From an uncultured Clostridia bacterium (GTDB lineage Bacteria; Bacillota; Clostridia; TANB77; CAG-508), in the NCBI GenBank assembly GCA_934162205.1, contig CAKPIA010000004.1, positions 62,001-126,000 on the forward strand: DNA of 64,000 bases, in the 5' to 3' direction. Position 1 is the first letter of the stretch; each line of letters opens with the position of its first letter. Below the pieces are notes generated by a model. The model worked only from the letters and a program-made list of their open reading frames with translations, was not told the origin of the DNA and did not search any database. The position numbers were made by a program, and so were the translations under genes. This document shows, piece after piece, positions 54,749 to 64,000 of this stretch.

Positions 54749-57700
54749 ATGGGTGAAGAAGATGAGGGTTCAAAAACAATAAAAGATACTGCAAAAAAAG
54801 CTGGAAAAGATGCAGCAAGAAAAGCTGGCAAAGCAGTTACAAAACAAATAATGAAAATGATAAAAAAAATAGTAAGCCTATTTATAAAACTTTTTGGAAA
54901 ATATATTCTTATAATTGTTGCTGGAGCACTGTTAATTGGATCTATTTGGTATATAGCGCGAAAGGCATCAATAAGTAATGTATTAGATTCAGCAAGGGAA
55001 GCAATTAGTTCAATGTTTAATACAGATAGTGATGGACAAGGTAGTCGGATCTTCTGATGAAGAAAATAGCGAAGATAGTTCATCAATATCTTCTGAAAAT
55101 ATTGTAGATTTTACTAAAGCTGCGACTATAGAAGGAAATGATGAAAGTGGATATTATATAAAAATATCAAAAGATGTTTTTGATAAGTTTGAAGAAAATT
55201 TAAAAGATAAAGATGTAGAACCCAAAGACTTAGGCTTAACTAATTTTGATTGTTTTAAAACATTTATAGAAACGGAAATTAAAACACAATTTCCTGATTT
55301 AGGAAATGTAAATATTCCTTCGGACAGTGAAGATATAGTTACTAATGGGTGTATAAAGATAAAAAGAGCTAAAATAAATAATAGTAATCAATCAGAAGAA
55401 ATATATTTAAAATATACAACTAAACAGAAATTTGAAGAAATGTGTAACAATAATGATTTAAATGCATTAAACTTTTTTACATTAGATGAAGAAGGAAAAT
55501 TGATAATTGCAAGTGATTCTTATATAAAAGTTGTAACAACAACATCAGGAGATACATCAATTGCAACTGAAATTCCAGCAAGTAAAGAAGAAACAACTGT
55601 TACTGAAGAATCACCAATTGATTATAGATCAGCAGTAAATAAATACTCAATGCCATTCGCTTTTTCGCTAGATATATTAGCAACTTCAGGAGGAGAAGAT
55701 ATTGCATTAGGAATGAATGAATTGGCCAAAAGTTCTGAAATGGAAATTACAGTAGAAGTAACTGTGCAAGAAAATCATAGTGAAGAAAATTATGCCTATA
55801 GACAAAGAGATGAAGGAGATAAAAAATTTTTTTATAGAATAAATGAAAAACAAACTTATGAAGGTAGAAGACCAGAAATAATATTAAGAGAATCAGGAAC
55901 AACTACTGTAGAAGCTTCTCCAAATGAAAAAAATTGTACAGTAAATGTTGTGACAGATACAAGATATAATACATGTAATGTAGAATTAACAAAAGTTGAT
56001 TCTTGGATAGCAAAAGCGGAAAAAACGTATCAACCCGCTGAAGTTGAAAATACATCCTCAGGGCCAACAACTTCACAATTAGATCCTATAAGAAAAGATG
56101 CCAATCCGGATGATTATGATGTAAATACTGATTCTGATGTTAGAAGGTTCATGAATAGAAAGATAACATATTGGAAAAATGTAATTGCAAGAGAAGAAAT
56201 GCCAGAGGGATGTATAGATAGAAGCATTATAGGACAAGCTACTAATTTAGATGTATCAAATGTAGATAAGGTAACATATACTACGCAAACATCTTCTTCT
56301 ACAAGTACTACAAGAAAATATGATGTTACAACAACAGAAACGGTAAGTAATGAACAAAAAGTATTTGATGTTTTTGATAATAATGAAGATTCTTTCCGTA
56401 GAATGGAAGATGCAGAGGAATTTTTATATTCTGAACTTGAAGAAAATGCAAATACGATAAATTTTTCGGATATTATGAGATATCTTATAAATAAATATTT
56501 AGACCCTAATTATGATGGAACATTAGATTTAAGTATTTTTGACTTGGAAGATTTTAATAGTATTATTGACGGTGTAACAGGAAGTATATTGGCTGATTAT
56601 ATTAGATTATGGGAGAATCCCGATTTATATAAATATTATAAAGGAATAACTTCTACATCAAGTTATGCTAGTGGAGAATATTATAAAACATATGGTGATG
56701 GACATATTAATATAGCTTATGGACAAGTAATTGATACAACTTGGAATGATGAAGTTTTTAGAAAACATGGTGTAGAGCCATCTGTATTGCGTGGATATGG
56801 TTCAGGTCAAGTATTTAGGGAATTAACTGGTGCAGAAGTTGAAGAAGTATTTGAAGAAATTGCTAATAATACATATGAAGCAACAAAATCAGCAATTAAT
56901 TCTTCAATTCTTTCACAATTAAGTGAAAATCAAATACATGCATTAACAGCTGTAAAATATCAATATGGTAATATAGGGAATTTTAATAGTGTATATGCTA
57001 AATACAGTCAAGGAGATAAATCTGGATTTAGAAGTTCTTTTACTGTAAATGGTGGACATCCATTTCTAAGAGGTGTGCCACAAGAAAGAGGAGAAGCTAA
57101 CTGGAAGTTATTTGATCAAGGAATATATGAGGGACGAGGAATAACACTTAATCCATCAGATTATATTTCTATGGGAGGTTCACCTGAGCAATTTTTAAGA
57201 AAAGCAGCAGAAGTTAAAGCATATATAGTTAATAATAATTATTCATATACACAAAATCCCAATAATTTACCAAGTAATAAAGATAGTTACAAAAATGTTA
57301 GTGGAGTATGCTGTGCAACATATGTAACTTGGGTAATGCATGAGGCTGGATTAGATGATTATATTGGAAACAATATAAATCTTGTGTCTGGAGTATATAG
57401 TAAATTAAAAGAAAAAAATGTTACAGAAATAAAATTTACAAATGAGTCTGTTTTAAAAGAAGGAGATATATTATTTTATAAAAAGAAATATGACGATGGA
57501 ACAGAAACAGATTTTACTCATATAGATATATATGCAGGAAATGGCAAAAAGTGGAATGCTGGTAGTTCTTCATCTGTTAGAATAAATGGAACAGAGAATT
57601 TATATACAAGTGGTAGTTATCAAACAGATAAATCTGGACGTAGGTATAAATCAACATTAGTATTTGCTATGAGACTTAACTTCCAGGGTTCTGGTGGTGA

Positions 57701-58226
57701 ATGGAAACCAAATGCTCAGGGGATAAATATAGGTACATTTACATCTGGTATTACAGGAAAAACTTTTACTATAATAAATCAGATGAAAGTAAATGGTTGG
57801 GGAAGTAAATGTAATAGAGCACTTGCAACATCAATGCTTAGTGCATATGTTAGAAATAGTACTAGTGAAATAGTAAATTATACAGGAGCAATTTGGGCTG
57901 GTGCAGATAATAATGAGTATTTTGGAAAAGGAAATTTAAAATCAGAAAATTTATCTACAGCTACTTCTTATAAAGAGTATGTAAAAAATAGATTACCTCA
58001 AGGTCATTATATAGCTATGCATATAGGAAATAGTAATTATCATGGAAAATCCGGCAAAAAATGGAGTAGTTCAATGCACTGGGTTGGAATATTAGGATAC
58101 AAAATTGAAAATGGTAAAATTAAAATATTTGTGGCAGACGTTGGACATGGAAATACAGGATGGTATGATTTAGATGAGTTTGATACAGCTACAATAGATC
58201 ATATTGAAGATGTTCAAAGAAAATAG
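54749..58226 (+). CDS. VirB1-like wall hydrolase (lysozyme + NlpC/P60 + C39-like), read through a +1 frameshift at CGG
   Basis: The ATG at 54749 (AGAGGTG upstream) opens a 99-codon Lys/Ala-rich segment with one membrane helix (YILIIVAGALLIGSIWYIA). Codon 100 is CGG (55046-55048), then ATC TTC TGA. Skipping the C gives GSSDEENSED and a ~1060-residue extracellular part. Its domains are a lysozyme/endolysin-like region (YYKTYGDGHINIAYGQ), an NlpC/P60-like peptidase (Cys in GVCCATYVTWVM, His in FTHIDIYAG), and a C-terminal papain-like domain (Cys in GSKCNRALATSM, His in SMHWVGILGY, Asp in DVGHGN). Without the shift the catalytic part would have no membrane anchor or signal. It opens the wall for the T4SS. 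Confidence 0.8.
55046..55048 (+). other. CGG +1 frameshift site in the wall hydrolase
   Basis: Frame 0 reads GGT AGT CGG ATC TTC TGA. The restoring frame reads AGT (C) GGA TCT TCT GAT GAA. The linker around it is Ser/Gly/Asp-rich on both sides of the site, consistent with one continuous polypeptide. Confidence 0.8.
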
Positions 58227-58258
58227 ATAAATTTATTATATTTTGATAGGAGATTTAA

Positions 58259-59665
58259 ATGAAAGATAAGACTTTGAAAATAGGTATAATAATTTGCTTT
58301 ATTGTTATTATTATATTGATTATATGTATAAGTGTATTTTTATTTAATAAGAAAAATAGTGAAGTAGTTGAAGATGAAGAAACTTTAGAATATATTAATA
58401 AATTAAAAGAAGATAGAGTTAATAATACGACACAAAATTTATCTAAAATAAGTGAATATTATGAATATTTTGATATAAAGACTTGTGTTGATAAGTATTT
58501 TAGTTTATTAAATAATACAATTATAAGTAATCAATATGATGATATGTATGAATCAAATGTAAATATTAAAGAAGAAAAAAAGAAGTTATCTAAAGAAAAC
58601 CTGGCTAAAGTTTATCAAGTTTTAGATGAAGAATTTTTAAATAAGAAGGGATTAACAGAAAATAATCTAGATCAATATTATAAAGATTATAAAAACTCTT
58701 CATTTGAAATAAAAACAATATATAAACAAAAGAATACTGATAATATAGAACAATACATTGTATATGGTTTACTTTTAAATAATGAAAAATTCACAAGTGA
58801 AACATCTGGTTTAATAGTAAATATTGATACTTCTAATAATACATTTTCTATTTTTCCACCTAAATATTTAGAAGAAAATAAATATTTAGATTTAAAACAA
58901 GGTGATGAAATAGAAAAAACAAATAAAAATAATATAGTTGCTAATGAATTTAATAAAATAGAATTAAACAATAACTCAACAGTATCAGAAGAAAAAATTT
59001 CAAAAGAATTATTTAATAAGTATAAAAATACTTTGACATATGCAAAGGAACAACTATATAATGATTTAAATAGTGAATATAAAAAAGCTAAAAACAAAAC
59101 ATTAGAAGAATATGTAAAAATATTAAAAGAAAAAGAAAATTATCTTTTAAAAAGAAAGCTTAGTAAATATAAAATGTATCAAGAAAATGGATATAAAGAA
59201 TATGTATTAATTGATGATGATAATAATTATTATATATTTAATGATAGAGGAGTAATGAATTATGATTTGATGTTAGATACATATACATCCGATTATCCAG
59301 AATTTGTTGATAAGTATAATAGCTCAAATAATTATCAAAAGTTTAAATTGAATTTTACGAAAATCATTACTGCAATAGATAAAGAAGATTATGAATATGT
59401 GTATTCAAAATTAGATGATAACTTCAAGAAAAATAATTATAATACATTGAATAAATTAGAACAATATATTAAAGAAAATCTTTCAGATATTAGTAATGCA
59501 GAATATAGCAATTTTAAAGTGCAAGGATCAACATATAGTTGTGATTTAAAAGTAAATACAGATGAGATAGAAGGCGAAAGCAAGAAAAGTGAAGTAAAAA
59601 CTATAAAAGTTTTAATGAAATTTAAAGAAGGAACCAATTTTGTAATTTCGTTTTTTATGCAATAA
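58259..59665 (+). CDS. bitopic extracellular protein, probably VirB8-like
   Basis: 468 aa with one N-terminal membrane helix (IGIIICFIVIIILIICISVFLF), then a Lys/Asn/Glu-rich extracellular domain. Two segments resemble each other and the NTF2-like part of the protein at 53824: DIKTCVDKYFSLLNNTI with YDDMYES near the start, and LNFTKIITAIDKEDYEYVYSK near the end. No catalytic motif is visible. It starts 33 bp after the wall hydrolase, after AGGAGA, so it belongs to the T4SS operon and is its last gene. An assembly or scaffold role is inferred. Confidence 0.55.
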   Translation: MKDKTLKIGIIICFIVIIILIICISVFLFNKKNSEVVEDEETLEYINKLKEDRVNNTTQNLSKISEYYEYFDIKTCVDKYFSLLNNTIISNQYDDMYESNVNIKEEKKKLSKENLAKVYQVLDEEFLNKKGLTENNLDQYYKDYKNSSFEIKTIYKQKNTDNIEQYIVYGLLLNNEKFTSETSGLIVNIDTSNNTFSIFPPKYLEENKYLDLKQGDEIEKTNKNNIVANEFNKIELNNNSTVSEEKISKELFNKYKNTLTYAKEQLYNDLNSEYKKAKNKTLEEYVKILKEKENYLLKRKLSKYKMYQENGYKEYVLIDDDNNYYIFNDRGVMNYDLMLDTYTSDYPEFVDKYNSSNNYQKFKLNFTKIITAIDKEDYEYVYSKLDDNFKKNNYNTLNKLEQYIKENLSDISNAEYSNFKVQGSTYSCDLKVNTDEIEGESKKSEVKTIKVLMKFKEGTNFVISFFMQ

Positions 59666-59668
59666 AAT

Positions 59669-59716
59669 AGGACCTTTAATAATATTCTATATAATAGTAA
59701 TATTATTAAAGGTCCT
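59669..59716. terminator. long perfect inverted repeat after the T4SS operon
   Basis: AGGACCTTTAATAATATT (59669-59686) and AATATTATTAAAGGTCCT (59699-59716) are perfectly complementary over 18 bp with a 12-base loop. A T tract is poor on both sides. It may terminate the T4SS operon, stabilise its 3' end, or regulate the patatin gene 25 bp downstream. Confidence 0.55.
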
Positions 59717-59740
59717 GAATATATTTTACAAGGTGATTTT

Positions 59741-60604
59741 ATGAAATTAGGTATTTGCTTAGCAGGTGGAGGAGTAAAAGGAGCAGCACATATAGGAGCA
59801 ATCAAGGCATTAGAAGAAAATAATATAAAATTTCAATATATATCTGGAACGTCATCTGGAAGTATAGTTGCAGCATTATATGCAAGTGGATACACAACAG
59901 ATGAAATATATAATATTTTTAAAAAGTATTGTAAAAAAATAAAATATATAGACATTAAAAATATATTTAAATGTGTTTTTGGTATTATTTTTACAGGAAA
60001 AATAATAATAGATGGTTTAAATTCAGGAAAACAAATTGAAAAATTAATAAATAAAGTATGTATAAAAAAGAATATAGAAAATATACAAGATATTAAAATG
60101 CCACTTATTATTCCAAGTGTTGATATGCATAATGGTAAATTATATTGTTTTACTTCAAAAATGGATAGAAAATCATTTTCAGATGAAATGGAATATATTA
60201 ATGATATAGATATTGGAAAAGCAGTAAGAGCGAGTTGTAGTTATCCAGTTGTTTTTTCTCCATGTGATTATAAACATACAAAATTATTAGATGGTGGAAT
60301 TAGAGAAAATGTGCCATGGAAAGAAACTAAAGATATAGGGGCAGACAAAGTATTAAGTTTTGTTTTTGAAAATGATGTAGATGAAAGATGTTGTAAAAAT
60401 TTTATAGATGTAGCAGATAGATCAATTCAGTTATTATGTAGAGAGCTATCTAATTATGAATTAGATGGAGTTGATTATATGGTAAAATTTAAAAGCAAAA
60501 AAACATCATTATTAGATATGAGTAAAATTGATGAATTATATGAATTAGGTTATAACCAAACAATAAAAAATATAGAAAATATTAAAAATTTAATAAAAAA
60601 ATAA
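59741..60604 (+). CDS. patatin-like phospholipase (RssA-type)
   Basis: The 287-aa protein has the patatin oxyanion motif LAGGGVKGAAHIGAIKALEE, the nucleophile elbow GTSSGSIVAALYASG (Ser in G-T-S-S-G-S) and the dyad Asp in LLDGGIRENVP. These enzymes hydrolyse acyl esters of phospholipids. There is no signal peptide, so it acts inside the cell. AAGGTG lies before the ATG. The gene is adjacent to but separated by a large hairpin from the T4SS operon, so a link to it is possible but unproven. Confidence 0.9.
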   Translation: MKLGICLAGGGVKGAAHIGAIKALEENNIKFQYISGTSSGSIVAALYASGYTTDEIYNIFKKYCKKIKYIDIKNIFKCVFGIIFTGKIIIDGLNSGKQIEKLINKVCIKKNIENIQDIKMPLIIPSVDMHNGKLYCFTSKMDRKSFSDEMEYINDIDIGKAVRASCSYPVVFSPCDYKHTKLLDGGIRENVPWKETKDIGADKVLSFVFENDVDERCCKNFIDVADRSIQLLCRELSNYELDGVDYMVKFKSKKTSLLDMSKIDELYELGYNQTIKNIENIKNLIKK

Positions 60605-60611
60605 TATAAGT

Positions 60612-60646
60612 AAAACGGATTAGATTTTAACTCTAATCCGTTTTTA
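60612..60646. terminator. bidirectional terminator
   Basis: AAAACGGATTAGA pairs with TCTAATCCGTTTT with T tracts on both strands, between convergent genes. Confidence 0.85.
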
Positions 60647-60662
60647 TAAAATAAATATTTAA

Positions 60663-63600
60663 TTATTCTGTAATTTTTGTTCTTTCATTTTGTAAATCTA
60701 TAGTTTCATTTTCTTTTTCTGTTGCTAATTTTTCTTTTTGTTTTAATTTTAAATTATCTTTTGCAACAGTCATAAGTAATTTTATTCTATTTGTTTGGTT
60801 AGATTCACTTGCACCAGGGTCATAGTCTACAGGAGAAATATTTGCATCTGGATATTTTGCTCTTATTGTTTTAATAACTCCTTTTCCAACTACATGGTTT
60901 GGTAAACAAGCAAATGGTTGAACACATATAATGTTTGGAATTCCATTTTCAATATATTCTATCATTTCTGCTGTTAAAAACCAACCTTCACCTGTTTGAT
61001 TTCCAATAGATAAAACATCTTTTACTTGTTTTTCTAAATGCCAAATATCACATGGAGGTAAATAATTTTTCTTAGAATTAGCTAATGCTAATCTTAAATC
61101 TTTTTCTAATAAATCTATTAATTTAATAGCAACTTTAGAAATTTTTGCAGAAGTTTTATTTATATTTAGTAAAGAATTAAATGTTATTTTATGTGTTGCC
61201 ATAAATTTAACAAATCCCATAAAATCTGGTAATACAACTTCAGCTCCTTCTTTTTCTAATAAGTCTGCTACATAGTTATTTCCAAAAGGATGATATTTTA
61301 TTAATACTTCACCAACTATACCAACTTTTGGTTTTTCTATTGTTGTATCTAATTCTATTTTTTCAAAATCATTTACTATATCATAAATACTTTGTTTAAA
61401 TTCATTATTTGATGATTTTATAAGTAATTTTTTGCATTTTTCCATCCATTTGTCAAACAATGCTTGTGTTTCTCCTTTATTTACTTCATATGCTCTATTT
61501 TTTGTAAGCATTTTTTGTAGTAAATCTGCATATATGACCATTTTTATAAGTCTTTCAATTAAAGGAATTGTTATTTTAAATCCAGGCATTTTTTCCATAC
61601 CTACAACATTAAATGAAATAACTGGAATATTTTCAAATCCTGCATCTTTTAATGCTTTTCTAATAAATCCGATATAGTTTGTTGCTCTACATCCTCCACC
61701 AGTTTGTGACATTATTAATGCTGTTTTATTTAGGTCATATTTTCCAGATTGAAGTGCTTCTATCATTTGACCCGTTACTAGTATTGATGGATAACAAGCA
61801 TCATTATTTACATATTTTAATCCTGTTTCTACTGTATGTTGAGTACATTCTCTTAATAATTCTACTTTATATCCAGAAGCGGCAACTGCTGTTTCTAATA
61901 ATTCAAAATGTATAGGAGCCATTTGTGGAATTAATATTGTATAATCTTTTTTCATATCTTTAGTAAAGATCTTTTTTTTAATTCCGTAGTCACCTAAGTC
62001 TTTTTCTTGTTCTTTACTTTTTATACGTTTATTTATACTTGCTAAAAGTGATCTTATACGAATTCTTACAGCACCTAAGTTATTAACTTCATCTATTTTT
62101 ATTAATGTATACATTTTATTATAACTTGAAAGTATTTCTTCTACTTGATCTGTTGTTACAGCATCAACACCACAACCAAATGAATTTAATTGTACTAATT
62201 CTAGATTGTCATGTTTACCAACAAAGTCTGCAGCTGCATAAAGTCTAGCATGGAATACCCATTGGTCAACAACTCTTAAAGGTCTTTTGGCTTGGACTAG
62301 ATGTGAAATACTGTCTTCTGTTAATACACAAAGTCCTAAAGATGTTATTAATGTATCAATTCCATGGTTTATTTCTGGGTCTATATGATAAGGTCTACCT
62401 GCTAAAACAATACCTTTTAAGTTATTTTCTTCTATGTATCTAACTGTTTCTTTTCCTTTATTTCTAATATCTTCTTTACATTTTTGATATTCTGCTTCTG
62501 CTTTTTTTGCAGCTTCTATTAGCTCTTGTTTTGTAAAATTATATTCTTTAAATTCATCTAATTCCATAATTTTTTTAACTAAGTTTTTACAATCAAATGG
62601 TAAAAATGGATTAATAAATTTAATTTTATTTTTGTTTAAATCCTCTACATTATTTCTAATAACTTCAGAATAAGATATAACTATTGGGCAGTTATATTTA
62701 TTATCTGCTTTTTCATATTCTTTTCTAGAATATGGCATACAAGGATAAAATATTGTTTTAATTCCTTGTTCTATTAGACTTTCTATATGTCCATGTGCAA
62801 GTTTTGCAGGATAACATACAGATTCAGAAGGCATAGATTCCATACCTTTTTCATATGTTTTTCTTGTACTTTTTTCTGATATTATAACTCTAAATCCTAA
62901 TTCTGTAAGGAATGTAAACCAAAATGGATAATCTTCGTACATGTTTAGAACTCTAGGGATTCCTATAGTTCCTCTTACAGCATATTGTTCTTCTAGAGGT
63001 TTATAATCAAAAATTCTATTGTACTTAAATTGTACTAAGTTAGGCAATTTGGCATTATTTGAAACAATACCAGCACCTTTTTCACAACGATTTCCTGATA
63101 TATATGTAGCACCATTATTAAATCTATTAACTGTTAATTTACAGTGATTTTCACATCTGTTGCAACGTGTATGTGTTACTTTTATATCTAAATTGTGTAA
63201 ATCTTCTAATTTTGATATTGTAGAAACATATTCCATATCTAAATTAGTTTCATATTGTTCTTTAGAAAGTAAAGCCATACCATAGGCTCCCATAAGTCCT
63301 GCTATATCAGGTCTTATTACATTTTTTCCTACTATTTTTTCAAATGCTCTTAAAACAGCATCATTATAGAATGTTCCACCTTGTACGACTATATGATTTC
63401 CAAGTGTTTCTACATTTCTTACTTTCATAACTTTTTGAATAGCATTTTTTATAACAGAATAAGATAGACCACTTGAAATATCTCCAACAGAATATCCTTC
63501 TTTTTGAGCTTGTTTTATTTTTGAGTTCATAAATACAGTACATCTTGAGCCTAAATCTACAGGTCTTTTTGCATGTATTGCTTCTTTAACAAATTCTGAT

Positions 63601-64000
63601 ATATCTAAATTTAAACTTTTTGCAAATGTTTCTATAAATGATCCACATCCTGATGAACATGCTTCATTTAACATTATATTGTCAATTGCATTGTTTTTCA
63701 TTTTAATATATTTCATATCTTGTCCACCAATGTCTACAATGCTTGTAACATCTGGCTCGAATTTTTTAGCAGCTGTATAATGTGCTATTGTTTCTATTTC
63801 ATTTAAGTCAATATTTAATGCTGTTTGTATTAATTTTTCTCCATATCCTGTAACACCACTATATCTTATAGTTACATTTTCAGGTAAAATATTATATAAA
63901 TCTTCAAGCATTTTAATAACACTTTGTAAAGGATTTCCTTCGTTGCTTCCGTAAGATGAATATAATAAAGTTCCTTCAGTATCTATTAATACTAATTTTG
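60663..64000 (-). CDS. 2-hydroxyacyl-CoA dehydratase activase/DUF2229-family giant protein (5' part missing)
   Basis: The frame is open to the window edge: upstream of the first ATG it continues as KLVLIDTEGTLLYSSYGSNEG, so the true start lies beyond 64000. The visible ~1110 residues contain the BadF/HgdC ATPase-type activator (VDIGGQDMKYIKMKN, ACSSGCGSFIETFAKSL and the cluster cysteines, GGTFYNDAVLRAFE). Then come a Cys-rich segment (HTRCNRCENHCKLTV, GNRCEKG), a DUF2229/HgdB-like region (PSESVCYPAKLAHGHIE, YPCMPYSRKE) and further HgdB-like repeats (SFGCGVDAVTTDQ, NDACYPSILVTGQ). Such large fused activase-dehydratase proteins are common in anaerobes and their substrate is mostly unknown. The Cys clusters imply oxygen-sensitive Fe-S centres. 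Confidence 0.88.
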   Translation of the reverse strand, partial: KLVLIDTEGTLLYSSYGSNEGNPLQSVIKMLEDLYNILPENVTIRYSGVTGYGEKLIQTALNIDLNEIETIAHYTAAKKFEPDVTSIVDIGGQDMKYIKMKNNAIDNIMLNEACSSGCGSFIETFAKSLNLDISEFVKEAIHAKRPVDLGSRCTVFMNSKIKQAQKEGYSVGDISSGLSYSVIKNAIQKVMKVRNVETLGNHIVVQGGTFYNDAVLRAFEKIVGKNVIRPDIAGLMGAYGMALLSKEQYETNLDMEYVSTISKLEDLHNLDIKVTHTRCNRCENHCKLTVNRFNNGATYISGNRCEKGAGIVSNNAKLPNLVQFKYNRIFDYKPLEEQYAVRGTIGIPRVLNMYEDYPFWFTFLTELGFRVIISEKSTRKTYEKGMESMPSESVCYPAKLAHGHIESLIEQGIKTIFYPCMPYSRKEYEKADNKYNCPIVISYSEVIRNNVEDLNKNKIKFINPFLPFDCKNLVKKIMELDEFKEYNFTKQELIEAAKKAEAEYQKCKEDIRNKGKETVRYIEENNLKGIVLAGRPYHIDPEINHGIDTLITSLGLCVLTEDSISHLVQAKRPLRVVDQWVFHARLYAAADFVGKHDNLELVQLNSFGCGVDAVTTDQVEEILSSYNKMYTLIKIDEVNNLGAVRIRIRSLLASINKRIKSKEQEKDLGDYGIKKKIFTKDMKKDYTILIPQMAPIHFELLETAVAASGYKVELLRECTQHTVETGLKYVNNDACYPSILVTGQMIEALQSGKYDLNKTALIMSQTGGGCRATNYIGFIRKALKDAGFENIPVISFNVVGMEKMPGFKITIPLIERLIKMVIYADLLQKMLTKNRAYEVNKGETQALFDKWMEKCKKLLIKSSNNEFKQSIYDIVNDFEKIELDTTIEKPKVGIVGEVLIKYHPFGNNYVADLLEKEGAEVVLPDFMGFVKFMATHKITFNSLLNINKTSAKISKVAIKLIDLLEKDLRLALANSKKNYLPPCDIWHLEKQVKDVLSIGNQTGEGWFLTAEMIEYIENGIPNIICVQPFACLPNHVVGKGVIKTIRAKYPDANISPVDYDPGASESNQTNRIKLLMTVAKDNLKLKQKEKLATEKENETIDLQNERTKITE

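Overview
This window is about 64 kb of very AT-rich bacterial DNA around a chromosomal replication origin. The origin-proximal order gyrA, gyrB, recF, dnaN, dnaA | rpmH, rnpA, yidD, yidC, jag, mnmE, mnmG, rsmG, parA, parB, together with L34, DnaD, DnaC, Jag and VanW-family genes, points to a low-GC Firmicute. It is most likely an uncultured, probably gut, member of the Clostridia; the genus cannot be named from sequence alone.

Layout. 1-12 kb, mostly minus strand: a secreted C39-like peptidase, a DUF402 protein, an adenosine deaminase-family protein beside a NUDIX-pyrophosphatase fusion, an HtrA protease, a VanW/G5 cell-wall protein, an SDR reductase, a DUF1858 protein and six tRNA genes. 12.2-15.7 kb, plus strand: a partial type IV secretion (T4SS) operon with VirD4, a VirB2-like pilin, VirB6-like and PrgI-like genes. 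It is followed by dnaD and dnaC. 17.9-25.9 kb, minus strand: gyrA and the other half of the same T4SS (VirB4 N-domain gene, VirB4 ATPase, a TadZ/CpaE-like ATPase, one unknown). 24.2-27.1 kb holds extremely AT-rich spacers. 27-33.4 kb: gyrB-recF-dnaN-dnaA and oriC. 33.4-42.6 kb: the classical rightward origin operon. 42.6-42.9 kb: two tRNA-Ser genes. 43.2-59.7 kb: a second, larger T4SS with four tandem pilin-like genes, PrgI, split VirB4, two VirB6, two VirB8-like proteins and a three-domain wall hydrolase. Then come a patatin lipase and a giant 2-hydroxyacyl-CoA dehydratase/activase-family protein that runs off the right edge. No relaxase, integrase, IS element or CRISPR array is visible.

The main discovery is a recoding signal. 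Four genes (VirD4, VirB4, MnmE and the wall hydrolase) are each interrupted by a one-base shift, and in all four the shift is at an in-frame CGG codon. Skipping the C, so that C-GGN is read as Gly GGN, restores a continuous conserved protein. By manual reading of every gene here I found no other in-frame CGG codon, although CGG occurs about 65-70 times out of frame inside the same genes. The only tRNA-Arg of the CGN box in the window has anticodon ACG, which is not expected to read CGG. I infer that CGG is an unassigned or 'hungry' codon used as a +1 frameshift (or quadruplet-decoding) site. One target is mnmE, itself a wobble-modification enzyme, which suggests feedback control.

A second oddity is that several genes of the first T4SS have strong Shine-Dalgarno sequences but AUU or AUA start codons.
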